A stretch of DNA of 64,000 nucleotides from Allobosea sp. Leaf344 (GCF_001426225.1 NZ_LMRT01000015.1:29526-93525), one strand, 5' to 3'; positions 15,701 through 23,851 are shown, counted from the first letter of the stretch. The notes: generated from the sequence alone by a model not told the origin. A program made the numbers and translations.

Positions 15701-18426
15701 CTGCCGAGCATGCTGCCGACCCGGTCTCCGGTTTCGGAGAGGCCCGCGATCAGCCCGTCCTGCTGCGCGGCGAGGGCGAGGCGCGCGCCTTCCGCCGCCT
15801 GCGTGACGCGGGCGGTGAGGGTTTCGGCCTGCGCGTCGATCTGCCGGTTCAGCGTCTCGCCGGTCTCGGCGAGACGGGTGATCAGCGCGCCGCTGCGCTC
15901 GGCCAGCACGCCGTGCACGGAGCGGCCGACATCGGCGATGCGGGATGCCAGCACCTGGCTCTGGTCGCCGAGCAGGTCCTTGAGATCGAGCCCCGCCTGC
16001 GAAACCTTGACGGTCATCGCGCCCGCCTGCTCGTCGAGCAGCGAGCTGACGCGGTTGCCGGTCTCGCTGAGGCCGCTGAGCAGCGCCTCGCGCTGCGAGC
16101 CGATCAGCCCCTGCAACTGCTCGCCGGCATCCTGCACCCGGGCGACCAGCGTGTCGCTCTGCCGCAGGACGAGCGCGTCGATCTGCTGCCCGGCCTCGTC
16201 CAGGCGCGACACCAGCGTCTCGGTGCGCCCGTCGAGCGTCGCACCGACCTGCGCAGCGACCGAGGAGACCCGGCTCGCGAGCGCCTCGCTATTGGCGTCG
16301 AGCAGGCGCGCGGCCTCCTCGCCGGCATGGCTGACGCGGGTGACCAGCTGCTCGCCGGCGCCATTGACGCGGTTGACCAGCGCCTGGCTGCGGGCATCGA
16401 GCAGATCGCCGACCTCGGTGCCGACGCCCGACACCCGGGCGACGACCGCGGTGCTCTGGCTGTCCAGGATCTCGGCGGCCTCCTGGGCCGCGCCGGAGAC
16501 GCGCGCGACCACGGCGGAGCTGCGATCCTCGAGCAGGCCCGCGGCCTCCTGGGCCGCGCCGGTGACACGGCTGACCAGAGCGCCGGACTGTTGGTCGAGA
16601 AGGCTGTGGACGGTCTCGCCGGTCTCCGACAGGCGCTTCACCAGATCGCCGCCCTGTTCGCTGAACAGCCCGTGGACGGTGGCTCCCACCTCGGTGAGGC
16701 GTGCGGTCAGATCCGCGCCATGGTTTTCGACCGTGCTGGCCAGCGTCCTGCCGGCCTCGTCCACGCGCAGGACGATGGAGTCGCTGCGCTCGCGCAGCAC
16801 GTCGTCGACCGTGCGGGCGGTCTCGTTCAGCCGCGCGACGAGGGTCTCGCCCTGGCTGCCGATGAGCGTGTTGACGGAATCCCCGACCTGCTGGAGCCGC
16901 GTGGCGATCGCCTCGTTCTGCCGGTTCAAAAGGCCGTTCACGCCGCGCCCGACCTCGGCGAGCCGGGTAGTGACGCTCTCGCCTTCCTGGGCGAGCAGGC
17001 TGCGCAGGCTCTCGCCGGTCTCGGTCAGGCGCTGGCCGACGGCGTCGGTCTGCCCCTCGATCAGCGCGACGATCGAACGGCTGGAGCTCTGCAGGCGCTC
17101 TGTGACATCCGCACCGCGCTGCGCGATCTCGCTGGTCAGGCTCTCGCCCGTGGCGCGCAGAGCGTCGTTCACCGCTTCCACACGCTGCGACAGCGTGTCG
17201 GCGACCTGGCTGCCGGTTTCGGAGATGGCGCGCGTGACGTCACGCGCTCCCGCGCTCAATTCCTCGGTCAGCGCCGCGCCGGTGCGTTCGAGCGAGGCGG
17301 AAATCTCGCGCGCACGGCCGTCGAGCAGCGTCGAGAGCTGGTCGCTGGCGCCGGCCAGCCGCTCGCTGACCTCGCCGGAGGTCAGCTGCAGGCGCTCCAC
17401 CAGCTCGTTGCCGCGGCCGCTGATCTCCTCGACCATGCGCTCGCCGGCGCGGCCGAGAGCGATGGTGATCTGGTCGCCCTTCTCGCCCAGCGAGCCGGAC
17501 ACCCGGTCGCCGGCTTGCGACACCGCCTCGGCGATGAGGCGGCTGGCATTGTCGAGATCCTTCGACAGCCCTTCATGGGCGCCGCTGATCGCGAATTTCA
17601 CGCGCTCGGCATTGCCGACCACGGCCTCGCGCTGGGTGACCAGCTCGTCGATCAGCGAGCGCAGGCGGATCTCGTTGTCGGCATAGGCGCGCTCGAGCGT
17701 CGCGATCTCGCCGCGGACGATCGTCTCGAGCTCTCCGGCGCGCGCCACGGCGCGCTCGATCCCGTCACCCATGGCCGCGACTTCGCGGCGGATGGTCTGG
17801 CTCAGGGAGAGGATCGAATCGGCTCCGACCACCTCCGGCTCGGCGAGGCGCAGCGCGACTTCGGTCATCGCCCGCGAGACCAGCCGCATTTCCTGCGTGC
17901 GCCGGTAGAGCGCGGCGAGCACGAAGAAGAAGACCACCGGCGCGCCGGCGGCGAGGGCGAGCAGGGTCCATTCGCCGATGCCGAGACCGGCCAGCGATTC
18001 CGGCACGCCGCCGGAGAACGAGCCGTAGCGGCTGACCAGGACGAAGGCGACGCCGGCCAGCCAGGCGACCGAGCCCAGCGCCGCGAACCAATAGGGCTTC
18101 AGCGAAGGCCGCGCCGAGAAGGCCTGGACGAGGGAGCTGGAATCGCGGCGGTCGTCATTGGCGACGCGGGTGGTGTCGGGCGCGATCAGCGGCCGGGCCG
18201 CCTGCGGCTCCGGCGCGGGCTTGGCCGCCGGAGCGGGCGCGGGCGGCGGTGGCGGGGTCTCGACGCGCGGCAGGTCGAACTTCAGATCCGCCTCGGTCGC
18301 CGCCGGCAGCTTGGGCCCGTCGGCCGGGGCATTGCCTTCGCCCTGAGGCTGATCGAGCCTCAAAGCCTCCTCGATGGCCGACATGGCGGCCTCGGTCGGG
18401 TCCTGAAGCTTATTTTGCCGGGTCAT
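12721..18426 (-). CDS. Giant membrane-anchored apolipoprotein-like 22-mer repeat protein
   Basis: This 1901-residue protein has a Pro/Ala-rich N-terminal segment (about 1-108), two membrane segments at about 112-131 and 152-172, and a very long helical region. At least residues 346-972 form 28 consecutive units in 22-residue register, one being 33 residues; each follows a pattern like LxxQSxALVxRVxxAGxEVxxL. More degenerate helical repeats continue to about residue 1650. A Pro-rich linker (about 1660-1740) leads to a conserved-looking C-terminal domain of about 110 residues (IARMIDHEAAVELWDRYKSG onward). The repeat resembles apolipoprotein A/E helices (PF01442), a common automatic annotation for such alphaproteobacterial proteins. 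It probably lines or bridges the envelope. Function unknown. Start ATG at 18426. Confidence 0.93.
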   Translation of the reverse strand: MTRQNKLQDPTEAAMSAIEEALRLDQPQGEGNAPADGPKLPAATEADLKFDLPRVETPPPPPAPAPAAKPAPEPQAARPLIAPDTTRVANDDRRDSSSLVQAFSARPSLKPYWFAALGSVAWLAGVAFVLVSRYGSFSGGVPESLAGLGIGEWTLLALAAGAPVVFFFVLAALYRRTQEMRLVSRAMTEVALRLAEPEVVGADSILSLSQTIRREVAAMGDGIERAVARAGELETIVRGEIATLERAYADNEIRLRSLIDELVTQREAVVGNAERVKFAISGAHEGLSKDLDNASRLIAEAVSQAGDRVSGSLGEKGDQITIALGRAGERMVEEISGRGNELVERLQLTSGEVSERLAGASDQLSTLLDGRAREISASLERTGAALTEELSAGARDVTRAISETGSQVADTLSQRVEAVNDALRATGESLTSEIAQRGADVTERLQSSSRSIVALIEGQTDAVGQRLTETGESLRSLLAQEGESVTTRLAEVGRGVNGLLNRQNEAIATRLQQVGDSVNTLIGSQGETLVARLNETARTVDDVLRERSDSIVLRVDEAGRTLASTVENHGADLTARLTEVGATVHGLFSEQGGDLVKRLSETGETVHSLLDQQSGALVSRVTGAAQEAAGLLEDRSSAVVARVSGAAQEAAEILDSQSTAVVARVSGVGTEVGDLLDARSQALVNRVNGAGEQLVTRVSHAGEEAARLLDANSEALASRVSSVAAQVGATLDGRTETLVSRLDEAGQQIDALVLRQSDTLVARVQDAGEQLQGLIGSQREALLSGLSETGNRVSSLLDEQAGAMTVKVSQAGLDLKDLLGDQSQVLASRIADVGRSVHGVLAERSGALITRLAETGETLNRQIDAQAETLTARVTQAAEGARLALAAQQDGLIAGLSETGDRVGSMLGSQREALVRDLTAAGQEVHGLLGEQSEELARRMAEASRSLTETINVDGRHVADRVIEATDGLRQTFTTHADEARTLLAGTGREIVLALTQQGGRVNEALSANAESMLRSVEARSQALNEALAGRHDALVRLFDTQGREIETGLGERLAAFEEIIVNRGGDLASRVAADTRSFTETVTGRLAELERLLAHEGQELAEKVGARSNEAAEILARRTAEAAAAMEAQIKVFEERSSAKSAEIGQSLDGLIARIDGNLGSRATALNEALVERTVDIARVLAEGGREVTRALAAKADEIGEAVTSKSESLTRTLSDKADAINSTLGGRALQIADTLDQSVARFEERVVNRLDLVSGVLDSRGQELADTLQQRSDALATSFDSRTDELRNLFDDRGITLIGEFGSRGQAIADQVSTIGDTVVRAIESRGTAIVERLRERSADITAALETSSAALRETLESGSQHSVEALVATNEKLRGELGGMLSRLGEANQLMQQIVTGANKNLAAVESGLSNRVGELQSVIASVMDETGKASQQVAEQVNQLKAFSEGALRETTALVGQLDDKSATLGAATQESAAALNAVASRLEQVEARVGKALADRKSTLEELHGLIASRTDDVESVTRSFAALIDDSLAAAEGRARQIGGVLSESAETTTAALSEQFEQIRAATAKERERTANALRAAYEQVTREVGGELAKVTERFQTAAQDMRSVTAEVQRELEATRAELKRGVLDLPRETQESTAAMRRVVAEQIKALNELTEIVTKSGRRSDVALPAEAQPRRAAAPSPSLPSPAYTTVTQARMPSVQEPLLRPSLDPVIQEAPRQEPRVEAAPIAKPAAPRPAVPAEVSRRAPEPQPQPAKAGWLSDLLNRASREDRPAEISRPTTHSIERLDSLSVDIARMIDHEAAVELWDRYKSGERNVFTRRLYTLQGQQTFDEIRRKYRRDPEFKETVDRYIEEFERLLGEAAKDDRDSMVTKTYLTSETGKVYTMLAHASGRFE
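15511..17391 (-). repeat. 66-base (22-residue) tandem repeat tract inside the giant gene
   Basis: Twenty-eight consecutive coding units, 27 of 66 bases and one of 99 bases, keep the reading frame. Most are diverged at DNA level, but some are nearly identical: the 22 bases at 16475-16496 recur exactly at 16541-16562. This shows expansion by duplication of 33/66-base modules. Confidence 0.9.
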
Positions 18427-18687
18427 GCTAGCCGCCTCGCTACGCTACTGAAGACGAACGCTTGCCTGGTGCACCGCCTCGGTTCCGCAGCCGCCTCTGG
18501 CCCGGAATCGCGCGGGGACACGACGCCCATCATTTACCAATTCGAAGGGTAGTTGAGCGTTCTCTCGATTGAAACCCATTTGAGTGCGCGATTCACAAAC
18601 GTCGTTAACGCCTCATTCACCATGTCGGCGCTTCAACGCCGGGCCAAGGCAGCCGCGACAGACCGCACTCCAGCTCCCGAGCATCCC

Positions 18688-19026
18688 ATGTCCCAGCCCG
18701 CGATCGACCTCGTCCACCTCGCCCGCCAGACCGGCGGCGACCTCGCACTGGAGCGCGAATTGCTCGCGCTCTTCTCGCAGCAATGCGTGCGGCACCTCCG
18801 CACCATCCATAACGGGGCCGATGAAACCGCCCGCATGGAGGCGGCGCATACGCTCAAGGGCGCTGCCCAGGCGATCGGCGCCTGGCAGGTGGCCGAAGCT
18901 GCGGCGCGCATCGAGCAGCGCCTGCTAGGCCGCGGCGCGCGCGTCGCCGAAGTCGAGATGGACGCGCTCGCTCTGGCCGCGGCCGAGGCGCGTGCTGCGA
19001 TCTCGCGCTTCGACGCCGCGGCGTGA
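18688..19026 (+). CDS. Hpt (histidine phosphotransfer) domain protein
   Basis: The protein is a single Hpt domain of 112 residues. The phospho-acceptor motif AHTLKGAA places the phosphorylated His at about residue 54, and the surrounding four-helix pattern ([13 protein letters not shown] before, [13 protein letters not shown] after) is intact. ATG at 18688 gives a compact domain; the open frame continues upstream to ATG 18622 or 18553, so the start is uncertain. It would relay phosphate between a hybrid histidine kinase and a response regulator, neither of which is in the window. The 261-base gap upstream is shared with the divergent giant gene. Confidence 0.85.
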   Translation: MSQPAIDLVHLARQTGGDLALERELLALFSQQCVRHLRTIHNGADETARMEAAHTLKGAAQAIGAWQVAEAAARIEQRLLGRGARVAEVEMDALALAAAEARAAISRFDAAA

Positions 19027-19100
19027 GGCGCAATAGCGCTTTCCCATCCGCTTCGAAATATTCTAAGCCGGATGAAAAGCGCAGGCCTGCGGAGCAAGAG

Positions 19101-19421
19101 ATGCCCAAGATCACCTTCATCGATTCCCATGGCGAGAGCCGCACCGTCGAGGGCGAAGCCGGTTCGACCGTGATGGAGACGGCCGTCCGCAACGGCGTCC
19201 CGGGGATCGAGGCGGAATGCGGCGGCGCCTGCGCCTGCGCGACCTGCCATGTCTATGTGGACGAGGCCTGGGCGGACAAGACCGGCACGCCGGAATCCAT
19301 GGAAGAGGACATGCTGGACTTCGCCTTCGACGTCCGCCCCACCTCGCGGCTCTCCTGCCAGATCCGGGTGAGGGACGAGCTCGACGGGCTGGTCGTGCGC
19401 ACCCCGGCGCGCCAAGGCTGA
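19101..19421 (+). CDS. [2Fe-2S] ferredoxin, adrenodoxin type
   Basis: The 106-residue protein has cysteine ligands at about 40, 46, 49 and 86 in the spacing C-x5-C-x2-C-x36-C, diagnostic of adrenodoxin/putidaredoxin-type ferredoxins. It starts at ATG 19101 after GGAGCAAGAG. The stop lies inside the first unit of a 21-base tandem repeat. It donates electrons to an oxygenase, P450 or Fe-S cluster system that is not identifiable nearby. Confidence 0.95.
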   Translation: MPKITFIDSHGESRTVEGEAGSTVMETAVRNGVPGIEAECGGACACATCHVYVDEAWADKTGTPESMEEDMLDFAFDVRPTSRLSCQIRVRDELDGLVVRTPARQG

Positions 19422-19490
19422 GCACCCGCGCACCAAGCCTGAGCGCCGGCGCACCAAGCCTGAGCGCCCGCGCGCCAGGGCTGAGCGAGC
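19407..19490. repeat. Four tandem copies of a 21-base repeat across the ferredoxin stop codon
   Basis: Units lie at 19407-19427, 19428-19448, 19449-19469 and 19470-19490. The two inner units differ at one base only; the outer two carry a few more changes. Each unit contains the core AAGSCTGAG (or AGGGCTGAG), so each repeats a TGA in the ferredoxin frame. The array sits between the convergent ferredoxin and MFS genes. Confidence 0.96.
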
Positions 19491-19515
19491 GTGCGGCGCC
19501 TCTGTCCGGCCCGGC

Positions 19516-20751
19516 CTATTCGGCGGGTGCGGGCAGGAGCGGCTGGAGCACCGTCTCGGCGCCCGGCGCCGGGTGGCGCGGCACCAAAAAGGCCAGCGCC
19601 AGCGAAATCGTTGCGATCCCGGCCCCGATATAGAAGACGATCGCCGGGTCCTTGATCCACAGCAGGCCGAAGGTCACCGGCAGGAACACCGCCGCGATGT
19701 GGTTGATGGTGAAGGCGACCGCCGAGGTCGGCGCGATGTCGGCGGGATCGGCGATCTTCTGGAAATAGGTGCGCTGCGCCAGGGTCAGCGTGAAGAACAC
19801 GCCGTCCACAACGAACAGCGCCCCGGCCACCGCCACGCCCCAGCCCGCGAAATGGCCGTGGCTGGCCAGCGCGTAGCCGACGAAGACGGCGATCAGCGAG
19901 ATGTTCTCGATGCGGATCGTCGCGCGCTCGCCGAGCCGCCCGACCAGCCCGCCCAGCACCGGCCCCATGAAGGTGTTGATGCCATAGGTGGCGAGCAGCA
20001 GCGTCGCCGTCGCCGAGACGTCGTAGCCGAAGCGCTCGACCAGCAGGAAACCGCCGAAGGCCATGAAGATCTGGCGGCGCGCGCCGGACATGAAGGTCAG
20101 CGCGTAATAGAGCCAGTAGCGCCGCCGCAGCACGAAGCCCTTGTTCTGCGGGACGGCGCCCTGGAACCGCGGAAACGCCAGCCAGGTCGCCAGGGTCAGC
20201 GCGATCGTCAGCAGCCCCGCGGTGAGGAAAACGCTGACGAAGCCGGGCTGGAACACGCGCCAGATCACCGCGATCGAGCCGAAGGCCAGCAATTGCGCCA
20301 GGGCCGAGGCGCCGGCGATGCGGCCGAGCAGCCGAGGCGCCTGCGCCTTCGGCAGCAGCTGCAGCTGCAGCGATTGCTGGGACGTCTCATAGTAATGGAA
20401 GCCGAGCGACATGATCGTCGTGGTGAGCAGCAGCCCGCCCAGGCTCGGATAGAAGCCGGTGATGGCGACGCCGACGCCCAGCGCCAGCAGGCTGAGATAG
20501 GCCAGGATCTGCTCGCGCATGAACCAGAACAGCACGATCGCGGTGAAGGCGAGGAAGCCGGGGATCTCCCGCACCGATTGCAGGATGCCGATGTCCTGGC
20601 CGCTGAATCCGGCCGCCTCCTTGGCGAAATTATTGAGCAGCGCCGTCCAGCTGGCGAAGCCGAGCCAGTTGACGAAGGCCAGCACCATCAGGAAGACCGC
20701 CGGCGAATGCTGCAGCGCCTTCAGGCCTCGCGGGGCGGTGGCGTCGGTCAT
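19516..20751 (-). CDS. MFS transporter
   Basis: This 411-residue integral membrane protein has about 12 hydrophobic segments, with an acidic/amide loop (AKEAAGFSGQDIGILQSVREIPG) after TM1 and a cytoplasmic middle loop near residues 195-215. Start ATG at 20751 gives the compact N-terminus MTDATAPRGLKALQHSP; the frame remains open further upstream without a better start. Close functional relatives cannot be named, so the substrate is unknown. It diverges from the universal stress protein gene. Confidence 0.88.
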   Translation of the reverse strand: MTDATAPRGLKALQHSPAVFLMVLAFVNWLGFASWTALLNNFAKEAAGFSGQDIGILQSVREIPGFLAFTAIVLFWFMREQILAYLSLLALGVGVAITGFYPSLGGLLLTTTIMSLGFHYYETSQQSLQLQLLPKAQAPRLLGRIAGASALAQLLAFGSIAVIWRVFQPGFVSVFLTAGLLTIALTLATWLAFPRFQGAVPQNKGFVLRRRYWLYYALTFMSGARRQIFMAFGGFLLVERFGYDVSATATLLLATYGINTFMGPVLGGLVGRLGERATIRIENISLIAVFVGYALASHGHFAGWGVAVAGALFVVDGVFFTLTLAQRTYFQKIADPADIAPTSAVAFTINHIAAVFLPVTFGLLWIKDPAIVFYIGAGIATISLALAFLVPRHPAPGAETVLQPLLPAPAE

Positions 20752-20894
20752 GAGCGATCCGGCATCTGGCACGAAGGGCGAGGCCGGAAGCTGCCTCGGG
20801 CAGGGCTTCACAGTCGTCGCTGAATGGAGGGATACTCTTAAACCCGCCGGTCGATGCGTCAATTCTGGCCAGGGCATGACATGCATGCGCGCGA

Positions 20895-20908
20895 TTGCGC
20901 TGGATCAT
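20895..20908 (+). promoter_or_regulatory. FNR/FixK-type box upstream of the universal stress gene
   Basis: TTGCGCTGGATCAT matches the rhizobial FixK-type consensus TTGCGC-N2-GATCAA at all but the last base. Its centre is about 59 bases upstream of the ATG at 20961, leaving room for a class II promoter. It suggests induction of the stress protein at low oxygen. Confidence 0.5.
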
Positions 20909-20960
20909 GGTCGGCGCAGGCGGGACCGGCGGATGATACGGCAGCCAACAGGAGAGCGCG

Positions 20961-21383
20961 ATGTACAAATCCATCCTCGTCCCGATCGACCTCGCCGAAG
21001 CCGATCTGTCGGAGCCGGCGATCCGCGCCGCGGTCTCCTTCGCCGAAACCTCGGGCGGCACGGTGCGCCTGGTCTATGTCCGCTCCCTGGTGCCGATCAC
21101 CTATATGGAATTCGTGCCCGCCGATTTCGATGCCGAGCAGCAGAGCGACGCCGAGGCCAAGCTCGCCGCCATCGCCGCCAAGGTGCCGCTGCCGCCCGAG
21201 CAGGTCTCGGCCAAGGTCCTCGTCGGCTCGGTGCATGGCGAGGTGCTGGCGGAGGCGGAGGCGGCGGGTGTCGATCTCATCGTGATCGGCTCGCATGAGC
21301 CCGGCATGCTGGCCTATGTACTCGGCTCCAACGCCTCCACCATCGTGCGCCGGGCCAAATGCTCGGTGCTGGTGGTGCGCTAG
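20961..21383 (+). CDS. Universal stress protein (UspA family)
   Basis: This 140-residue single-domain protein starts MYKSILVPIDLAE and ends with the ATP-binding motif G-2x-G-9x-G-(S/T) seen in GSHEPGMLAYVLGSNAS, so it is of the ATP-binding UspFG-like type. ATG at 20961 has AGGAGA nine bases upstream. A FixK-like site precedes it. Such proteins help survival under energy or oxygen limitation. Confidence 0.94.
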   Translation: MYKSILVPIDLAEADLSEPAIRAAVSFAETSGGTVRLVYVRSLVPITYMEFVPADFDAEQQSDAEAKLAAIAAKVPLPPEQVSAKVLVGSVHGEVLAEAEAAGVDLIVIGSHEPGMLAYVLGSNASTIVRRAKCSVLVVR

Positions 21384-21414
21384 GGAAGACGCCGGCGCTC
21401 GGGCCCCGAGGGGG

Positions 21415-22011
21415 TCAATCCGCCGGACCGCCCGGCACGAGATGCCGGGGAACCTCGCCGGTCGCCAGTTCGAGCGGCCGGTTCAGCGTCACCATCGGCC
21501 AGACCTGCCAGAAGGAGGCGGCCGCGAGCCCGATGCCGAGGAAGCCGGCCGCCGTGGCGCCCTGCTGGAAGGCGCGCAGGCTGAAATAGCCGAGCATCAG
21601 CAGGGACAGCCCGCCGACCACGGCGAGGGCGAGCCACATGAAGTGCGGCTTGCCGGCGACGAAGCGCGCCCGCGGATTGGCCGCGGCGATGGCCGCCGAC
21701 AGCGCCGTCACGAAGGCGTGGTAGCGCGCATCGTCGCGCTCGATATCGGTGAGGGAGCGCCAGGACAGATTGCCGAAGGTGATCGACTTGCCGTCGCTCA
21801 GCCGCAGCTGCGTTCTGTAGGCCTTCGAGGTGACATTGCTCGGGGCATAGATGAAGCGGACCTGCTCGACGGCGCCCAGCGCGACCCTGTCGATCTTGCG
21901 GGTGGAATCGATCACCAGCGCGTCGCCCTCGATGCGATAGCTGATCTCGAAGCCGATCGGCTTGGGGCGCTGGCGCCAATGCGGGGGAGGGGCGTCGGGA
22001 TCGTTCTGCAT
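21415..22011 (-). CDS. Hypothetical membrane protein
   Basis: The 198-residue protein has a soluble N-terminal half that looks like a PH-like beta barrel (ISYRIEGDALVIDSTRKIDRV, later RTQLRLSDGKSITFG) and two hydrophobic segments in the second half (about residues 120-140 and 150-170). I do not recognise a named family. ATG at 22011 is the first good start; the frame is open further upstream but runs antisense to nothing conserved there and overlaps the VWA gene. It is separated from the VWA gene by about 60 bases on the same strand. Confidence 0.75.
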   Translation of the reverse strand: MQNDPDAPPPHWRQRPKPIGFEISYRIEGDALVIDSTRKIDRVALGAVEQVRFIYAPSNVTSKAYRTQLRLSDGKSITFGNLSWRSLTDIERDDARYHAFVTALSAAIAAANPRARFVAGKPHFMWLALAVVGGLSLLMLGYFSLRAFQQGATAAGFLGIGLAAASFWQVWPMVTLNRPLELATGEVPRHLVPGGPAD

Positions 22012-22070
22012 GGCCGTGCCATAGCCGCTTCGCGACGACTTGTCTCGCGCCGGCGTCTCGGCAGTCCCCG

Positions 22071-23246
22071 CTAGCGCGCCAGCACCTTCATCGCCCCGTC
22101 CAGCCCGTCCAGCGTCAGCGGGAACATGCGTCCGCCCATCAGCCCGCCGATCTGGCGGATCGACTGCGTATAGCTCCAGAGATGCTGCTGCACCGGATTG
22201 AGCCAGACCGATTTGGCGAATTTGCCCGTCAGCCGCTCCATCCACACCGCGCCGGCCTCCTCGTTCCAATGCTCCACCGAACCGCCGGGCATGGCGATCT
22301 CATAGGGGCTCATCGAGGCGTCGCCGACGAAGACCAGCCGGTAATCCGCCGGATAGGTCCGCAGGATGTCGAAGGTCGCGATGGTCTGGTCGTGGCGGCG
22401 GCGGTTCTCGCGCCAGACGCGTTCATAGGGGCAGTTGTGGAAGTAGAAATGCTCGAAATGCTTGAACTCGGCGCGGGCCGCCGAGAACAGCTCCTCCGCC
22501 AGCTCGACATGCCAATCCATCGAGCCGCCGACATCGAGGAACAGCAGCACCTTCACCGCATTGCGCCGCTCGGGCCGCAACTTCACGTCGAGATATCCAT
22601 GGCGGGCGGTTTCGCTGATGGTGCTGTCGAGATCGAGCTCCTCCGCCGCGCCGGTGCGGGCGAAGCGGCGCAGGCGGCGCAGCGCGATGCGCAGATTGCG
22701 GACGCCGAGCTCGCGCGTATCGTCGAAATCCTTGAATTCCCGCTTGTCCCAGACCTTCACCGCCCGGAAATTGCGGTTGCCGTCCTGGCCGATGCGCACG
22801 CCTTCGGGATTGTAGCCATAGGCGCCATAGGGCGACGTGCCGGCGGTGCCGATCCATTTCGAGCCGCCCTGGTGGCGGCCCTTCTGCTCCTCCAGCCGCT
22901 GCTTCAGCGTCTCGAACAGCTTGTCCCAGCCCAAGGCTTCGAGCTCGGCCTTTTCCGCGTCCGTCAGGTATTTTTCCGCGAGCTTGCGCAGCCATTCCTC
23001 GGGAATGGCGGCCTGCTCCAGCGCCTGCTGCAGCGTCTCCATTCCCTTGAAGACCGCGGCGAAGACCATGTCGAAACGATCGAGATGGCGCTCGTCCTTC
23101 ACCAGGCAGGTGCGGGCGAGATAATAGAAATCATCGACCCGATAGGCGGCGAGATCGGCATCTACCGCCTCCAGCAGCGCCAGATACTCCCGCAGCGTGA
23201 CGGGGATCTTCGCGGCGCGCAGATCGGTGAAGAGGCGGAGAAACAT
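22071..23246 (-). CDS. VWA domain-containing protein, CoxE-like
   Basis: The protein is 391 residues. The N-terminal 200 residues are helical (MFLRLFTDLRAAKIPVTLREYL, as in CoxE-like proteins). A von Willebrand A domain follows, with the metal-site motif FLDVGGSMDWHV near residue 245 and LVFVGDASM further on; the first Ser of canonical DxSxS is Gly here. Such proteins usually act with a MoxR AAA+ ATPase as a metal-cofactor insertion chaperone; no MoxR gene is adjacent. Confidence 0.9.
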   Translation of the reverse strand: MFLRLFTDLRAAKIPVTLREYLALLEAVDADLAAYRVDDFYYLARTCLVKDERHLDRFDMVFAAVFKGMETLQQALEQAAIPEEWLRKLAEKYLTDAEKAELEALGWDKLFETLKQRLEEQKGRHQGGSKWIGTAGTSPYGAYGYNPEGVRIGQDGNRNFRAVKVWDKREFKDFDDTRELGVRNLRIALRRLRRFARTGAAEELDLDSTISETARHGYLDVKLRPERRNAVKVLLFLDVGGSMDWHVELAEELFSAARAEFKHFEHFYFHNCPYERVWRENRRRHDQTIATFDILRTYPADYRLVFVGDASMSPYEIAMPGGSVEHWNEEAGAVWMERLTGKFAKSVWLNPVQQHLWSYTQSIRQIGGLMGGRMFPLTLDGLDGAMKVLAR

Positions 23247-23321
23247 GCCGCTACTGTGCGGGCTTATGCGAGCGGGTCAAGCAGTGCCGGCCATGCCGGC
23301 CCTGCCTGACCGAGCTCGGAC

Positions 23322-23594
23322 TCACGCGACGGCGTCGGCGAGATCCTTGGTGACCTTGAACTTCACGACCGTCTTGGCCGGGACCTTGATCATGGCGCCC
23401 GTCGAAGGGTTGCGGGCCTCGCGGGCTTCGCGCTTGGCGGAGGACAGCTTGCCGACGCCGCCGAGCGTGACGTCGTCGCCGGCCTTCAGCGTCTTGGCGA
23501 CGATCGCGCCGAGCGAAGCGAGGATGGCGGAGACGTCCGTCTTCGGCTTGCCGGTCTCTTCGGCGATCGCAGCGATCAGTTCGTTCTTGGTCAT
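23322..23594 (-). CDS. HU family DNA-binding protein
   Basis: The 90-residue protein is a complete HU/IHF fold: MTKNELIAAIAEETG at the N-terminus, the GGVGKLSSAKREAREARNP segment leading into the DNA-binding arm, and KVPAKTVVKFKVTKDL at the end. The AREARNP.TG arm motif is characteristic. A strong ribosome-binding site (AAGGAGGG) precedes the ATG at 23594, fitting an abundant nucleoid protein. It is a stand-alone gene. Confidence 0.97.
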   Translation of the reverse strand: MTKNELIAAIAEETGKPKTDVSAILASLGAIVAKTLKAGDDVTLGGVGKLSSAKREAREARNPSTGAMIKVPAKTVVKFKVTKDLADAVA

Positions 23595-23835
23595 GAAAAC
23601 CCTCCTTTTGAAAATTCAGGCCAGCGCGCTCTTGCCGGAGCCGCCCCTGGTGCAGGCGAGGTGATGCAAAATGCATCGGTACGCTCTGCACGGGCTGCCA
23701 CTTGACACGCGAATCACGTCTTGGCGACAGCCATGGCGCTAGATACGCACAGAAAACCGGTTCGTTCCGCCGGATTTGACGGTAATCCGAGCGCGGTCTC
23801 CCGGCCGCGAGGCGATTGACAAGCTCGGCGGCGAT

Positions 23836-23851
23836 ATTTCAAACTTAAAAT
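23836..23851 (+). promoter_or_regulatory. Candidate operator before the FAD monooxygenase
   Basis: ATTTCAAACTTAAAAT lies just upstream of the ATG at 23868. It shares 14 of 16 bases with 31118-31133, in front of the LIV-type transporter, and is an imperfect palindrome around the TTTCAAGCTTGAAA type. A MarR-like or similar regulator binding both sites is an inference. Confidence 0.42.

Noticed and set aside
12709-18552. Very long plus-strand open frame (1947 codons) and a second one of 1331 codons at 13691-17686
   Set aside because: Both are antisense to the giant gene. Their translations are low-complexity Arg/Ala/Leu/Ser-rich with no domains, whereas the minus-strand protein has membrane segments, exact 22-residue repeats and a conserved C-terminal domain.
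19407-19490. Short tandem array considered as CRISPR
   Set aside because: Units are contiguous without spacers and only 21 bases long, and no cas genes are present.
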